DNA of 64,000 bases from Akkermansiaceae bacterium (GCA_024233005.1 JACKQE010000004.1:186001-250000), one strand, 5' to 3'. Shown: positions 7,288 to 17,138, counted from the stretch's first letter. Program-made: numbers and translations. Notes: generated from the sequence alone by a model not told the origin.

Positions 7288-10200
7288 TCAGGGAGAAAAC
7301 AAGAACTCCGGGGCATTCAGGAGCGACCACAGCACGTCCTCCATGCGCCGACGCCACGGATCAGAGAGGCGCCCCGTGGGAGGATCTCCGCGACGGGCCT
7401 CCGCCTCCTGTGCCTGACGCACCAGGGTGGCTTCGGGGTCGAGATGGTTCGACCAGGACACGTATTTGGCACGCTCTCGCGGATAGGAGGGTGCTTTTTC
7501 AATGGCGGACGGCGATATCAGACGGGTGTCATACCCCTCGCTCAAATACTCTGCGTAGTAGTTTTTTTCCTCCAGGCTGGGATGCCTCGTCAACAGCTTG
7601 AGAAAGATCCGGTCGATCAACGCGTCTAGAGTCTGGTCCTCCAACGTCAGGGCAGTGATGCCGTGATCATCGCTCAATCCCGTCAGCCAGGTTCCGAGAG
7701 TGCCATTGCTGAGAATGGCGGGCTGGAGGGAATTGGGATCACTTTCCCTCACCGTGGTGGGATCCTGCCGGGAACCGCGCCATCCGAAAGCGCCGAGAAC
7801 ATCCGCCACGGCCTGGATACGGGGCAGGCTCAAACTGGGACGATCTCGCTCGTTGGAGGTCGATGTCAGCATCCAAGCCCGCGAAGGCTGTCCCAGCGAG
7901 ATGGAATTCCCCAAATCCCTGGAACCGTCGATGTCGAGGCTGACTTCCTCCAAACGCATGGGCTTTCCGGTCGCGGCATAAAGCGAATCGACAATTTGTT
8001 CCGCACTGAGCCTGCGGGGCGCCGGCGCCGTGTAAAGAGGACTGGGCCTTTTCAACGCCGGATCGACGGATCGTTGATAGGCTTCACTGTTGAGAATCAA
8101 CCGGGCGACATGCTTGGTGTCATACCCTCCCCGAACGAGCTCCCGACCAAGCCACCGCAGCAACCCGGGATGAGTGGGGCTGCCTTTTTCCCAGTCATCG
8201 ACCGGCTCCACAAGCCCCCGCCCCATGAACCGGGCCCAAATCCGATTGGCCATGACTTGGGCAAAGCGTTCATTCTCCGGCGCGGTGATCAGTGTGGCGA
8301 GCCGATCCCGGGGATCTTCGGGATGCTGGGCCAGTTCCTTGGCCCGGTCTTCGCTGCAATACTCCGGGAACGGCCATTGGGGTTCCACCTTGCTGCCCGG
8401 GGCCAGCGTCACCGTGATGAGTGGTTTTCGACCAATGTTGTGAAAACGGTCCATGGGAACGCTGCTGGTCGTTGGGACGGTCATGGCCTTGGCCCCGAGC
8501 AAAGCGGCCACATGGAACAGATCCTCCTGACGGAAGCGGTTTGTCGGGGCGTCGTGACAGCGCGCACATTTCAACTGCACCCCCAAAAATGCGGACCCGA
8601 CAATGGTGCCTTTGGCGGCCATCGGCACGTCATTCTGGCTGGCCACCCCGAAACCGGCGGGACCACCGAAGCGCTCGCTGCCCTCCATGCGAACCAACTC
8701 GGTGACGAAGAGATCGAGCGGCTTGTTATCGAGCAGAGATTCCTGGATCCACCAACGGAAGGGCCCGGTGTTGTTCAGGGTCGGATTCAGAATGTTGGGG
8801 TTCTCCGCGAGCACGTCCTGCCAATAGCCCATCCAATGGTCAGCCCAACGGGTATCCTGCAGCAACCGGTCGATCCATCGGGAGCGTTTGTCGGGCGCCG
8901 GATCAGCCAGGAAGGCATCGATCTCCGCCAGGGAGGGCACCACCCCCACGGTATCGAGCATGACTCGGCGAAGAAATGCCAAGTCGTCAGTAACCGGGGT
9001 CAGGCGGGTGCTTTCGACCATCAATTCAGGCCAGTGGGCCCCCTCTTTGATCCAGGTTTTGATCAAAGCCACCTCCTTGGGCGACAGTGGGGTGCCTTTT
9101 GGCGGCATGATCTCGTCTGGGTCATCGCTGGCGATGCGGGCCAAGATCTCCCCCGTGGCATCGTTGCCCGGCACCAAGCCTGGATCGCCAGATTTCCCTC
9201 CCTTGCGTGCGAGTGCCAGTGAGGTGAGCTGGAGTCCGCCTTTGGATTTGCTTCCCTGATGGCAATCGTAGCACTTAGACTCAAGGATCGGCCGAATCTG
9301 GTCATGATAACTCACAGTGCCCGTCTTGGCCGCGTTGACTTCGGCTGTGAATTGGGAAAGTTTTGCGGCAAGAAAGCGATCAATGGGGAGCGGGGAGGCC
9401 TTGTCCCCGGAGGCAGGGGGCACCGGTTCTTCATCGGTCTGTCGCAGCCAGTCGAGAGCGGCTGCCCGGCGTTTCTCCCAATAGGCGGATTGGCTTTGCC
9501 GCAGGGTCTCCCGGGCCTTGGCGTTGGTGACCGCGAGTTCCGTCTTTTGCTCGGCTACATAATTCTCCCACCCGGCATCGGTGTACGGAATCCCCGGTTT
9601 TCCGGAAGGAGTCAGCAATTCCCAGCTCTCCGTCCCCTCTCGTGACCACGCCAAAACCGTTTCCACGAGTTCCGGGCGCCGCTTGTTTTTCCCCAAGTAG
9701 CCGCCGACAACGGTTTCGAGAACGACAAAGTGCTCCCGGCCCGGACTTTGGAACTCCACGGTGACTTCCCGGATTCCGGGCGGTGCGAAGCGAAAATCCG
9801 GCCCTAAGTTGAGGTATTCACTCTGACTGGAGACCCGTCCGTGCCCGCTCCCGTCGGCGCCGCTGAAAGGCAACGACAGGACGGAGGCACCATCCACAAA
9901 CAGTCGCACGGCACCATGGCCGCGGAGCAGAAGCCGATGCGTGCCCTTTGGCAGTGACACCAGAGAAGCCGCCCGGAGCAGATACGGATTGGCCCGATCT
10001 CCCCGAACCCCGGTCCCGACGTATTTTTGGGGAACTTCAAAAAAACCAAAAGCCTCCTCATCATAGGACTCCGTCGCCGCGAGAGGCTCATCAGGCCAGG
10101 CGTTGGTGGTCGGCATCCCTTCTTCACAGATCTGCATCCGGATCTTTCCTGGAACCACGTCTTTGACCGTCACCGCAGGTGGCGGCGGCACAAAGCGGTA

Positions 10201-10938
10201 ACGGCTTTTCAGGGTTGCCTCCGGCAGGGCTTCGCGCCAGATGGCAACACTGTCCATCCACCCGTCAAAGGCGTTGCCTTTGCTGTTGCCGTTTCCAGAG
10301 CCCAGCATCAGGGCGTCGTCATCACTCACCGGCCCTAGGTCGGTTTCTCCATCCATGTCCCAGGTTCCTTTCACCGGCAGGCCATCAATGTATCCACGAA
10401 TGCTTTTGGGCTCGCCGAAAACGTAGGTCACGGCAACGTGATGCCAGCCACCCAGGCGGAACCCGGATTCACTGGTCCAGCGATGCCATCCAGCGGCCTT
10501 CCCAGCCGAAGCGGCACTGGAAAAGAGAAAGTTCAAGCGTCCCTCGGAGGTCTCTCCCCGCAGCCTCAGGGCATAGTTCTGGTTCATCGTGTTGCCCTTG
10601 GTCCGACCTTTGCCGAGCAGGTAAACGTGGGCGCCTTTCCCGAGGGAACGCACTTTGACCCACGCTTCCAATGTGATGGCTTCGCCTTTGGTGAAACGGG
10701 GCGCCTGATTGCCATCCGGAATTGTGAGCAGGGCGGATTTGCCATCGGCAACGCCCGCCGTGTTGGTTTCAGAGAAGCCGGGATAGACCGGAGCACGGGG
10801 TCCCGGCTCCTTGGAGTCATCGAAATTCCACGTAACCACCGGCCCGGAGGGAGACTCGGGAGCCGCAGATACCGGAAGAGCCGCCCCCCCGAGCAACATC
10901 CAGGAGAAACCGGTGAACCATGCCAAGAAAAAACGCAT
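7288..10938 (-). CDS. Secreted PSCyt1-DUF1549-DUF1553 protein with LamG domain
   Basis: 1216 residues from the ATG at 10938, which gives a clean signal peptide (MRFFLAWFTGFSWMLLGG...SAA, residues 1-26). The frame extends 18 codons further but would bury the signal. Domains in order: LamG/concanavalin-like fold about 35-250 (with GGWHHVAVTYVFG); a beta-rich region about 300-415; planctomycete cytochrome C domain with haem motif CYDCH (556-560) and EIMPPKGTPLS; DUF1549 about 640-850 with a second CARCH (791-795); DUF1553 about 900-1200 with ANRIWARFMGRGLVEPVDDW. This family is abundant in Planctomycetes and Verrucomicrobia and usually pairs with a DUF1501 gene, which is absent here. It is probably an extracytoplasmic haem protein in polymer degradation; function unproven. 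Confidence 0.9.
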   Translation of the reverse strand: MRFFLAWFTGFSWMLLGGAALPVSAAPESPSGPVVTWNFDDSKEPGPRAPVYPGFSETNTAGVADGKSALLTIPDGNQAPRFTKGEAITLEAWVKVRSLGKGAHVYLLGKGRTKGNTMNQNYALRLRGETSEGRLNFLFSSAASAGKAAGWHRWTSESGFRLGGWHHVAVTYVFGEPKSIRGYIDGLPVKGTWDMDGETDLGPVSDDDALMLGSGNGNSKGNAFDGWMDSVAIWREALPEATLKSRYRFVPPPPAVTVKDVVPGKIRMQICEEGMPTTNAWPDEPLAATESYDEEAFGFFEVPQKYVGTGVRGDRANPYLLRAASLVSLPKGTHRLLLRGHGAVRLFVDGASVLSLPFSGADGSGHGRVSSQSEYLNLGPDFRFAPPGIREVTVEFQSPGREHFVVLETVVGGYLGKNKRRPELVETVLAWSREGTESWELLTPSGKPGIPYTDAGWENYVAEQKTELAVTNAKARETLRQSQSAYWEKRRAAALDWLRQTDEEPVPPASGDKASPLPIDRFLAAKLSQFTAEVNAAKTGTVSYHDQIRPILESKCYDCHQGSKSKGGLQLTSLALARKGGKSGDPGLVPGNDATGEILARIASDDPDEIMPPKGTPLSPKEVALIKTWIKEGAHWPELMVESTRLTPVTDDLAFLRRVMLDTVGVVPSLAEIDAFLADPAPDKRSRWIDRLLQDTRWADHWMGYWQDVLAENPNILNPTLNNTGPFRWWIQESLLDNKPLDLFVTELVRMEGSERFGGPAGFGVASQNDVPMAAKGTIVGSAFLGVQLKCARCHDAPTNRFRQEDLFHVAALLGAKAMTVPTTSSVPMDRFHNIGRKPLITVTLAPGSKVEPQWPFPEYCSEDRAKELAQHPEDPRDRLATLITAPENERFAQVMANRIWARFMGRGLVEPVDDWEKGSPTHPGLLRWLGRELVRGGYDTKHVARLILNSEAYQRSVDPALKRPSPLYTAPAPRRLSAEQIVDSLYAATGKPMRLEEVSLDIDGSRDLGNSISLGQPSRAWMLTSTSNERDRPSLSLPRIQAVADVLGAFGWRGSRQDPTTVRESDPNSLQPAILSNGTLGTWLTGLSDDHGITALTLEDQTLDALIDRIFLKLLTRHPSLEEKNYYAEYLSEGYDTRLISPSAIEKAPSYPRERAKYVSWSNHLDPEATLVRQAQEAEARRGDPPTGRLSDPWRRRMEDVLWSLLNAPEFLFSP

Positions 10939-11093
10939 GCACTCAGATAACCTCAAATCAGACCGTAACGCAATGCTCAGGGCATCACGCAATGACAGGT
11001 GTTCGAGGAGAATCCCGCATTGTCAGCGATCAGCAGGCGAAGTGGTCACGGATGGCAACCACCCATGGGGATGGAGCCCCCACGAGGGCATCC

Positions 11094-11525
11094 TTACTTG
11101 CTAGATGTGCGGTAGGATTTCAGCATCAATCCAACCCCGGCACCCACAAGGCCCAGTATGAGCAGCGCATGAGAGCCTTTCATGGCATACTCGATTCGAA
11201 ACCGGCTGACCACTTCCACCACCAGCACGGCGACCCCGACCCACATCAGCAGCCAAGCCCAAGTGCGTTTGGCATCGAAAAACAAGGCCACGATGCCGAG
11301 GAAGAGGGGCACCAAAATGACTCCCATGGAGGTCGTTTGACCCACCATTCCGGGAGCCCCGCCACCATGGTTTCCGATCCGATGCAATGCACCGGAGATG
11401 ATGCCCTGCATCCCGTTGACGACGCGGATCGAATCAAACAGGAACCACAGCCCTCCCACGGAAAGCACCACACCCAGCAAAAAAAGACCTTCCCCACCTT
11501 TGGTTCCGCCTGGTTTTAATGCCAT
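11094..11525 (-). CDS. Small hypothetical integral membrane protein
   Basis: 143 residues from the ATG at 11525 (another ATG lies one codon upstream). About four hydrophobic segments are visible: roughly residues 13-31, 66-82, 88-107 and 118-136 (LLILGLVGAGVGLMLKS). A Gly/His-rich loop (HRIGNHGGGAPGM) lies between the first and second. I do not recognise the family. It is divergent from the PQQ-propeller gene, sharing a 128-bp intergenic region, and lies 155 bp upstream of the DUF1553 gene on the same strand. Confidence 0.7.
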   Translation of the reverse strand: MALKPGGTKGGEGLFLLGVVLSVGGLWFLFDSIRVVNGMQGIISGALHRIGNHGGGAPGMVGQTTSMGVILVPLFLGIVALFFDAKRTWAWLLMWVGVAVLVVEVVSRFRIEYAMKGSHALLILGLVGAGVGLMLKSYRTSSK

Positions 11526-11653
11526 CATGGGTCTGTGCTTACATGGTTTCACAGAGCTTGTCAGGAAAAAAACATCCGCCCCGGTTCAGAGAAACCAGCC
11601 TGATTTCACAAAAATCCGGCAGATCTAAAGAAATTGTCTACATTGGACCTCCC

Positions 11654-13225
11654 ATGAAAGCCTTACGATGGATCGCTTTATCCGGAATCAGCCTAGTCCT
11701 CGTCAGTCCATTCGGTGAAGCCGCTGACTGGCCCCAATGGCGGGGGCCATTGCGCAACGGCATCGTCCCCGACGCGTCCGGCCTCCCTGCGGAGTTGACC
11801 GAGACCTCCTCGCCGGTAAAACTCTGGGAGAGCGAAGAAATCCCGAGTGACTTTTATGGCGGACACGGCAGCGTGGCGGTAGTGGACGGCAAGGTCTATC
11901 TTTCCGTGGTCTGGCACCGGGACGAACCTTGCGACACGCGCCGGATCGACGGGGATGTGCTGTCCACGCTGGGCCACCGGGGGCATGACTTTTCCCCGGA
12001 ATTGGTGGCCAAAATGGAGGCCGACCGTCTCGCACTGAGTCCACGACTGAGGGGCAAAGCCCTCGACGATTGGGCTGCCAAATGGGTGGCGGATAATTTG
12101 ACCGACAAACAGGCCGTCCGGCTCGGCAGCTGGGTCACCGGGCGCTTCAAACAAGGAAAGGCGGCGCTGCCGGTGAGTGTGTTTGAAACGCTCAAAGCTG
12201 CCCCCAAGGAATTTCCCGATCAAGCGGCCATGGAAGCCTGGGTGAAGTCCCAACAATTTGATAACGAAATCACCGACCGAATCATCAAAGCGGTTCCCAA
12301 CTCTCAAAAAGTCGCCAATGACGTGATCCTCTGCCTCGATGCCGGGAGCGGAAAATCCTTCTGGCGCTTTGAAACCCCCGGTGAACCGAGTGGCCGGGCA
12401 TCCTCCAGCACCCCGGCGGTGGCGGGGGGCAAAGTCTTCGCCGCCCTCAGTGGCCACATTTATGCCATCAACGCTGTCACCGGGGATCTCGTTTGGAAGA
12501 CTCCCCTGACTGGCCGCAAAGGTCCCGCTTCTTCCCCCTTGGTTGAAGGCGAACTGGTTTACCTGCAACAGGGAAGCTTGACCGCTTATGACCGCAATAG
12601 CGGCGCCGTCAAATGGGAGAACAAGGACGCCAGTGGTGCCAACGCCTCCCCGGCCCTGTGGCGTGGCCCCAAGGCAGCGGTCATTCTCTGCAATGCCACG
12701 AACCAGTTGGTTGGAATCGATGCCCTCTCCGGGGCCACCCTCTGGACGCGCCCCGGCGGGGGCGACAGCAGCCCCACTGTGGTCGGCGACACCCTTGCGC
12801 TCGCGAGCACTCAGGAAGGGCAGAATTTGAGCGTCTGGAACCTGACCTCCGATGGCCCCACACTGGTCTGGAAAAAAGAATTCCTCGCCATGCGCTATGC
12901 CTCCAGCCCCATCATCCATGAGGATCACCTCTATCACCTCGGTTCCGACCGCCATCTCTGCCTGCGGATCAACGATGGGGAAACCGCTTGGGATTACAAG
13001 GCCTCCAGCAATATTTCCTCCCCGCTCCTCGCGGATGGGAAACTCTTCGTTTACGAAAACAACGGCGGTTTTCTGGCCATGATCAAAGCAGATGCCAATG
13101 CCTATACCCCTCTGGGCAGAAGCAAAGTGGGAGCCCTGCGCTGCGCCTCCCCCGCCTTGGTGGGACGCCGTCTCTACCTCCGGACCGGTTCCAGCGTGGC
13201 GTGCTTTGAGTTTCCCGAAGGCTGA
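11654..13225 (+). CDS. Exported PQQ-type beta-propeller protein
   Basis: 523 residues from the ATG at 11654; the frame extends 45 codons left but only this start gives a signal peptide (MKALRWIALSGISLVLVSPFGEA). The mature protein begins ADWPQWRGPLRNG, the usual first blade of secreted PQQ/BamB-like propellers in this phylum. Residues about 70-190 form an insert rich in charged helices. From about 215 the blade motifs recur, for example LDAGSGKSFWRFETP, INAVTGDLVWKTPLTG and YDRNSGAVKWENKDASG. No catalytic dehydrogenase residues are evident, so it may be a scaffold or binding protein rather than a quinoprotein enzyme. ThuA follows 92 bp downstream. Confidence 0.85.
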   Translation: MKALRWIALSGISLVLVSPFGEAADWPQWRGPLRNGIVPDASGLPAELTETSSPVKLWESEEIPSDFYGGHGSVAVVDGKVYLSVVWHRDEPCDTRRIDGDVLSTLGHRGHDFSPELVAKMEADRLALSPRLRGKALDDWAAKWVADNLTDKQAVRLGSWVTGRFKQGKAALPVSVFETLKAAPKEFPDQAAMEAWVKSQQFDNEITDRIIKAVPNSQKVANDVILCLDAGSGKSFWRFETPGEPSGRASSSTPAVAGGKVFAALSGHIYAINAVTGDLVWKTPLTGRKGPASSPLVEGELVYLQQGSLTAYDRNSGAVKWENKDASGANASPALWRGPKAAVILCNATNQLVGIDALSGATLWTRPGGGDSSPTVVGDTLALASTQEGQNLSVWNLTSDGPTLVWKKEFLAMRYASSPIIHEDHLYHLGSDRHLCLRINDGETAWDYKASSNISSPLLADGKLFVYENNGGFLAMIKADANAYTPLGRSKVGALRCASPALVGRRLYLRTGSSVACFEFPEG

Positions 13226-13317
13226 AATCCGAAATTATTCGCAAACCTGAGATTTTTATCACTCCCGGACTAGACAACCGGCGTGACACTTGCTATCTCC
13301 TGCTCAACAGGAATTTT

Positions 13318-14244
13318 ATGAGACCACCCGTTTTTCCCCTTTTCGTTGTTTTTGGGTCCCTGCTCGGAATGCTTTCGCTCTGGCGAGTGGGAAATCTCCC
13401 GGCCACGGCTCAGGATGCCCAGCCCAAGATTTCGGTGCTGATCCTCGACGGACAAAACAACCACAATTGGAAGGAAACCACCCCCATCCTGAAAACAGCG
13501 CTTGAGAGTTGCGGCCGGTTCGAAGTGACGGTCTCAACGTCTCCCCCCAAAGGTTCCAAAGAAGAAGCATGGAACGGCTGGAACCCTGAATTCTCGAAAT
13601 TTGACGCCGTGATGAGCAACTATAACGGAGAGCTCTGGCCCGCCAAAGTGCGCCAAGAATTCACCGATTATGTCAAAAATGGGGGCGCTTTTGTGGTCAT
13701 CCACGCCGCCAACAACGCCTTCCCGCTCTGGCCGGAATACAATGAAATGATTGGCCTCGGGGGCTGGGGAGGCCGCAATGAGAAAAGCGGTCCCTACGTT
13801 TATGTCAAAGACGGAAAAGTGGTGCGGGATGAATCCCCAGGGGCTGGTGGCTCCCACGGCGCCCAATCCGAATTCCTGGTGGAACTCCTCGACGCGGCCC
13901 ACCCAATCACCAAGGGCATGCCCATGAAATGGAAACATGCCAAAGACGAGCTCTACGACTCGCTCCGGGGCCCGGGCACCAACATGAAAATCCTTGCCTA
14001 CGCCCACAGCGAAAAGTCCAAAAAGAACGAGCCCATGATGATGACGTTGCAATACGGCAAGGGACGCGTTTTTCACACCCCGATGGGCCATGCCGGATAC
14101 TCCATGCAATGCGTGGACTTTTTCACGGTCGTGCAACGCGGCACTGAATGGGCAGTCACCGGCAAAGTGACCCTGCCGGTTCCCCCCAGCTTCCCCGGTG
14201 AATCCGCCGTGGCTCCCACTCCGGGTGCCGCCGTGGGGCGTTGA
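13318..14244 (+). CDS. Exported ThuA-like protein
   Basis: 308 residues. An N-terminal hydrophobic segment (about 5-25) acts as signal peptide or anchor. Residues about 38-275 match the ThuA (trehalose utilisation) fold, a class I glutamine amidotransferase-like domain: ISVLILDGQNNHNWKETTP, FDAVMSNYNGELWP, GGAFVVIHAANNAFPLWPEY, and GKGRVFHTPMGHAGYS near the end. In this phylum such domains occur in secreted sugar-metabolism proteins; the reaction is not established. The start has a good ribosome site (AGGAA, 5 nt before the ATG). The uracil-DNA glycosylase gene begins 7 bp after the stop. Confidence 0.87.
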   Translation: MRPPVFPLFVVFGSLLGMLSLWRVGNLPATAQDAQPKISVLILDGQNNHNWKETTPILKTALESCGRFEVTVSTSPPKGSKEEAWNGWNPEFSKFDAVMSNYNGELWPAKVRQEFTDYVKNGGAFVVIHAANNAFPLWPEYNEMIGLGGWGGRNEKSGPYVYVKDGKVVRDESPGAGGSHGAQSEFLVELLDAAHPITKGMPMKWKHAKDELYDSLRGPGTNMKILAYAHSEKSKKNEPMMMTLQYGKGRVFHTPMGHAGYSMQCVDFFTVVQRGTEWAVTGKVTLPVPPSFPGESAVAPTPGAAVGR

Positions 14245-14251
14245 ACGTGCC

Positions 14252-15265
14252 ATGGAAGCCACGGATTCGCTGCGCGGAGTCCTGCAGGAATTGGGAATTC
14301 TCCTTCGTGAGCGGCAGAAGCGTGGGCTGAAACGGATCACCTTGAGCCGGGACAGCGTCGAAAGGTTGCGAAACCTCCCTCATCGACTGGTTTCCCAACC
14401 GAAGCCGGTTCCCGAATTGTCTGCCACCGCTCCAGCGGCGACTGCCCACGCTCCCTCTGCCCCGGGCGTCGCTCCGTTCTCGCAAGCAGGCCCGTCGCCC
14501 CTGGCTTCAGCTCCGGCAGCAAGAATGCCTGAAAACGACACCAAGACAGAAGAAGCCATTGTGCCCGCGCAGAACCCACCGCCTCCTTCCAGGGCATCAG
14601 AGAAACTGACCCCACCGGAAGGGCCGGCGACGGCACAAATCGCCTGGCTCCGCCAAAAAGCGGAAGAGTCCCTCCGCTGCCAGGAACTCGGCACGCTCCG
14701 CAATGCCATGGTGTTCTCCTCCGGAGACCCCACCTCGCGATTGATGCTGGTCGGTGAAGCCCCTGGTGAGGAGGAGGAGCGCGAGGGGGCTCCTTTTGTG
14801 GGACCAGCCGGGCAAAAGCTGATCAAAGTCCTCTCCGCCATGGGATTGTCACGGGAGACAGTCTACATCTCCAATGTGGTTAAATACCGTCCCAAAATGG
14901 GGGATGGAAGGTTCCAAGGGGCGAAGAACCGTGCTCCTACCACCGAGGAAGTCCGCGCCTGCAGACCATTTTTGCTTGCCGAAATCGCCGTCATCAAGCC
15001 AGCGGTCATCGTGGCCCTGGGCGCGACGGCCGCGATGGGACTGCTCGATCTGGCGGAGTGCACGGTGAGCCGCATGCGAAATCGATTCCACGATCTCCAT
15101 GGCATCCCGGTGATGATCACCTATCACCCATCCTACCTGCTGCGCTGTGAAGGGAAACCCGAAGAGTTGCAGGAAAAGCGCAAGGTTTGGGAAGATATGA
15201 TGCTCGTCATGGAGCGCCTCGGCATGCCCATCTCGGACCAGCAAAGACGCTACTTTCTGCGCTGA
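14252..15265 (+). CDS. Family 4-like uracil-DNA glycosylase with altered Fe-S ligands
   Basis: 337 residues from the ATG at 14252, 7 bp after thuA. Residues 1-45 are basic and helical, 50-125 are a Pro/Ala-rich linker, and about 128-337 form the glycosylase. Family 4 signatures are present: VGEAPGEEEEREGAPFVGPAG (motif 1), YISNVVKYRP, and TYHPSYLLR (motif 3). Family 4 enzymes normally bind a 4Fe-4S cluster through C-x2-C plus two later cysteines. Here the first is serine (S140-L-R-C143), the third is tyrosine (Y212), and C143 and C237 remain, so a normal cluster is unlikely. The role would be removal of uracil from DNA. The N-terminal extension is much longer than in typical family 4 proteins (about 200 residues). 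Confidence 0.85.
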   Translation: MEATDSLRGVLQELGILLRERQKRGLKRITLSRDSVERLRNLPHRLVSQPKPVPELSATAPAATAHAPSAPGVAPFSQAGPSPLASAPAARMPENDTKTEEAIVPAQNPPPPSRASEKLTPPEGPATAQIAWLRQKAEESLRCQELGTLRNAMVFSSGDPTSRLMLVGEAPGEEEEREGAPFVGPAGQKLIKVLSAMGLSRETVYISNVVKYRPKMGDGRFQGAKNRAPTTEEVRACRPFLLAEIAVIKPAVIVALGATAAMGLLDLAECTVSRMRNRFHDLHGIPVMITYHPSYLLRCEGKPEELQEKRKVWEDMMLVMERLGMPISDQQRRYFLR

Positions 15266-15360
15266 GATCAATTTGCGGCCAGCGCACCTGAAAGGCTGCT
15301 CCCCCGATCTTGGAATTACTGCGCTCGGCTCGAAAATCCAGCTCCCGCCACCAACCCGGG

Positions 15361-15870
15361 CTACCAGAGGCTTAATAGCAGACTCAAATCGCCCTGCCAC
15401 GCTTCCAGCATGGCAGCCCAGCCCACGGGTTCAAAAAGTCCCGCCCAGCCATGCATCGGCATTTTCTCGTGTTTTCTGTCGGAGGCCAACGCATTGAGCC
15501 AATCCTGCGGATCGTCGCCAGCTTCGAAACAAAAATTCGCGGCACCACGGGGAAAGCACAACAGGAGCCCCCGGTGGGTCAGCGGATGGATCACCCACAG
15601 ATTTTCACCCAGCATAGGAGAAATCAGCATCAGAGCGTAGGAGTCCCCCCGCAACTTCACCAACCTGGCTTTGCTCCGCCCTTCGGAGAATCCTTCGCCC
15701 TCATTTCCTTGCACATACTCCATGACAAAGGCCGAGCCAACCTGACTCCCCCGGTAAGGTTGGGAATTGTTGATCCGGATCGCTCTTTCGATGGTTTGCC
15801 CCTGCTCGCCGACTCCCGACAAGGAATACCATGTGCCATGGTGCAGCGGAAATGCGGGAGTTGAATCCAT
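15361..15870 (-). CDS. Hypothetical protein
   Basis: 169 residues from the ATG at 15870; the frame is open to 15984 but no better start is seen. The protein has no signal peptide or membrane segment and is unfamiliar. Several short aromatic-rich motifs stand out: HGTWYSLSGVGEQGQTIERA, YALMLISPMLGENLWVIHP and a C-terminal WAGLFEPVGWAAMLEAW. It lies convergent with the glycosylase gene and divergent from the DUF3500 gene. Function unknown. Confidence 0.6.
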   Translation of the reverse strand: MDSTPAFPLHHGTWYSLSGVGEQGQTIERAIRINNSQPYRGSQVGSAFVMEYVQGNEGEGFSEGRSKARLVKLRGDSYALMLISPMLGENLWVIHPLTHRGLLLCFPRGAANFCFEAGDDPQDWLNALASDRKHEKMPMHGWAGLFEPVGWAAMLEAWQGDLSLLLSLW

Positions 15871-16040
15871 TGTTAGGAGAGTCTCTCCACGGAGAAGGTG
15901 GTAGGAACGGTTCCTTCTAAAGAAGATTTGCGCAATAAGATTCTCCCGTTCTGTCGAAGGTTTGCCCCGGCACGGGTCGTGCAAGCCAAGGCCTTCATTT
16001 GGTTCTTGTCGCCAGTGAGCCGGACTGTTAATAATTGCGT

Positions 16041-17072
16041 ATGAAACCTTCCCAGCCCGACTCCTGCGGGAACTGCGCCCCGCTTTCCCGTCGCTCGTTT
16101 CTCACCGCGGCCGTCGCCACCGGAGCAGGGATGGCCGCCTCCCTTCCCATCCTGGGAGCGGCGGATCCACCGGCGCCCAAGATTGCCGGAAAAGCCGAAG
16201 CCCTGATTGCGGAATGGTTCAAGTCGCTCACGGAGGAACAGCGCAAGGCGGTTGCCTTTGATTACCATCATCCCGACCGGCTCCGGGTGGAAAACAACTG
16301 GCACATTGTCGAGCAGCGGGTCGGCAAAATCTTCCATGCCGACCAGCAGGCCATGGTCAGGGAGATTTTCTCCAAACTCCACAGCGAAGAATACGGCGAC
16401 AAAGTGATGCAGCAGTTCACCGAAGACAACAAAGGAAAAGGTCCCGCCACTCCCGAAGCCGTCTTCGGCACCTCCTCCTGTGCCATCTTCGGATCTCCTG
16501 GGGCGGGTCCCTATGAATTCGTCTTCACCGGCCGCCATTGCACCCGACGCTGTGACGGGGATTCCGAATCCGGGGTGGCCTTCGGTGGTCCGATTTTTTA
16601 TGGTCATGCCGCCCAGGGTTTTTATGAGAAGGCGGATCATGCAGGCAATGTCTATTGGTATCAGGCAAAGCAGGCCAATGCCCTTTTCGAAGCGCTCGAT
16701 GGCAAGCAACGCAATCAGGCGCTGCGGGATGCGGAAGGTCGAGAGGAGCGGGGCACCGACACGGTGAAACTAACCCGGAAAAAGGAAGGACTTGAGGGGA
16801 TTGCCATGGCGGATCTGACCGCCGACCAGAAGGTGCTCGCCCAAAAAGTCCTCTCGGACCTGTTGCTTCCCTTCCGCAAGGAAGACCGGGAAGAGGCCAT
16901 GCGATTGGTGACGCCTCAGCTTGACGACCTGCATTTTGCCTACTTCAAAAAACAGGACATTGGTTCTGACAAGGTGTGGGATGTCTGGCAGGTGGAAGGG
17001 CCGGCGATGGTGTGGTATTTCCGTGGGGATCCTCATGTCCATACCTGGGTCCATATCCGCAGCATGGCCTGA
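16041..17072 (+). CDS. Tat-exported DUF3500 protein
   Basis: 343 residues from the ATG at 16041. The N-terminus is a twin-arginine signal (SRRSFLTAAVATGAGMAASL), so the protein is probably exported folded. The remainder matches DUF3500 by its hallmarks: LTEEQRKAVAFDYHHPDR, WHIVEQRVGKIF, GPYEFVFTGRHCTRRCDGD, the FYGH segment, and the C-terminal DVWQVEGPAMVWYFRGDPHVHTW. The many conserved histidines and the aspartates suggest a metal site, but the function of the family is unknown. It is followed after 66 bp by a large lipoprotein gene on the same strand. Confidence 0.85.
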   Translation: MKPSQPDSCGNCAPLSRRSFLTAAVATGAGMAASLPILGAADPPAPKIAGKAEALIAEWFKSLTEEQRKAVAFDYHHPDRLRVENNWHIVEQRVGKIFHADQQAMVREIFSKLHSEEYGDKVMQQFTEDNKGKGPATPEAVFGTSSCAIFGSPGAGPYEFVFTGRHCTRRCDGDSESGVAFGGPIFYGHAAQGFYEKADHAGNVYWYQAKQANALFEALDGKQRNQALRDAEGREERGTDTVKLTRKKEGLEGIAMADLTADQKVLAQKVLSDLLLPFRKEDREEAMRLVTPQLDDLHFAYFKKQDIGSDKVWDVWQVEGPAMVWYFRGDPHVHTWVHIRSMA

Positions 17073-17138
17073 AAGTGCGCCGCCCCACCGCACCGCCAAA
17101 TTCTTGCCTCCTGAGCGGTCCTCCCGTATCATGAAGAC

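Noticed and set aside
7663..9222. Open frame of 519 codons on the plus strand
   Set aside because: It lies opposite the DUF1553 gene, has no family resemblance and no ribosome site, and reflects GC-rich third positions on the other strand.
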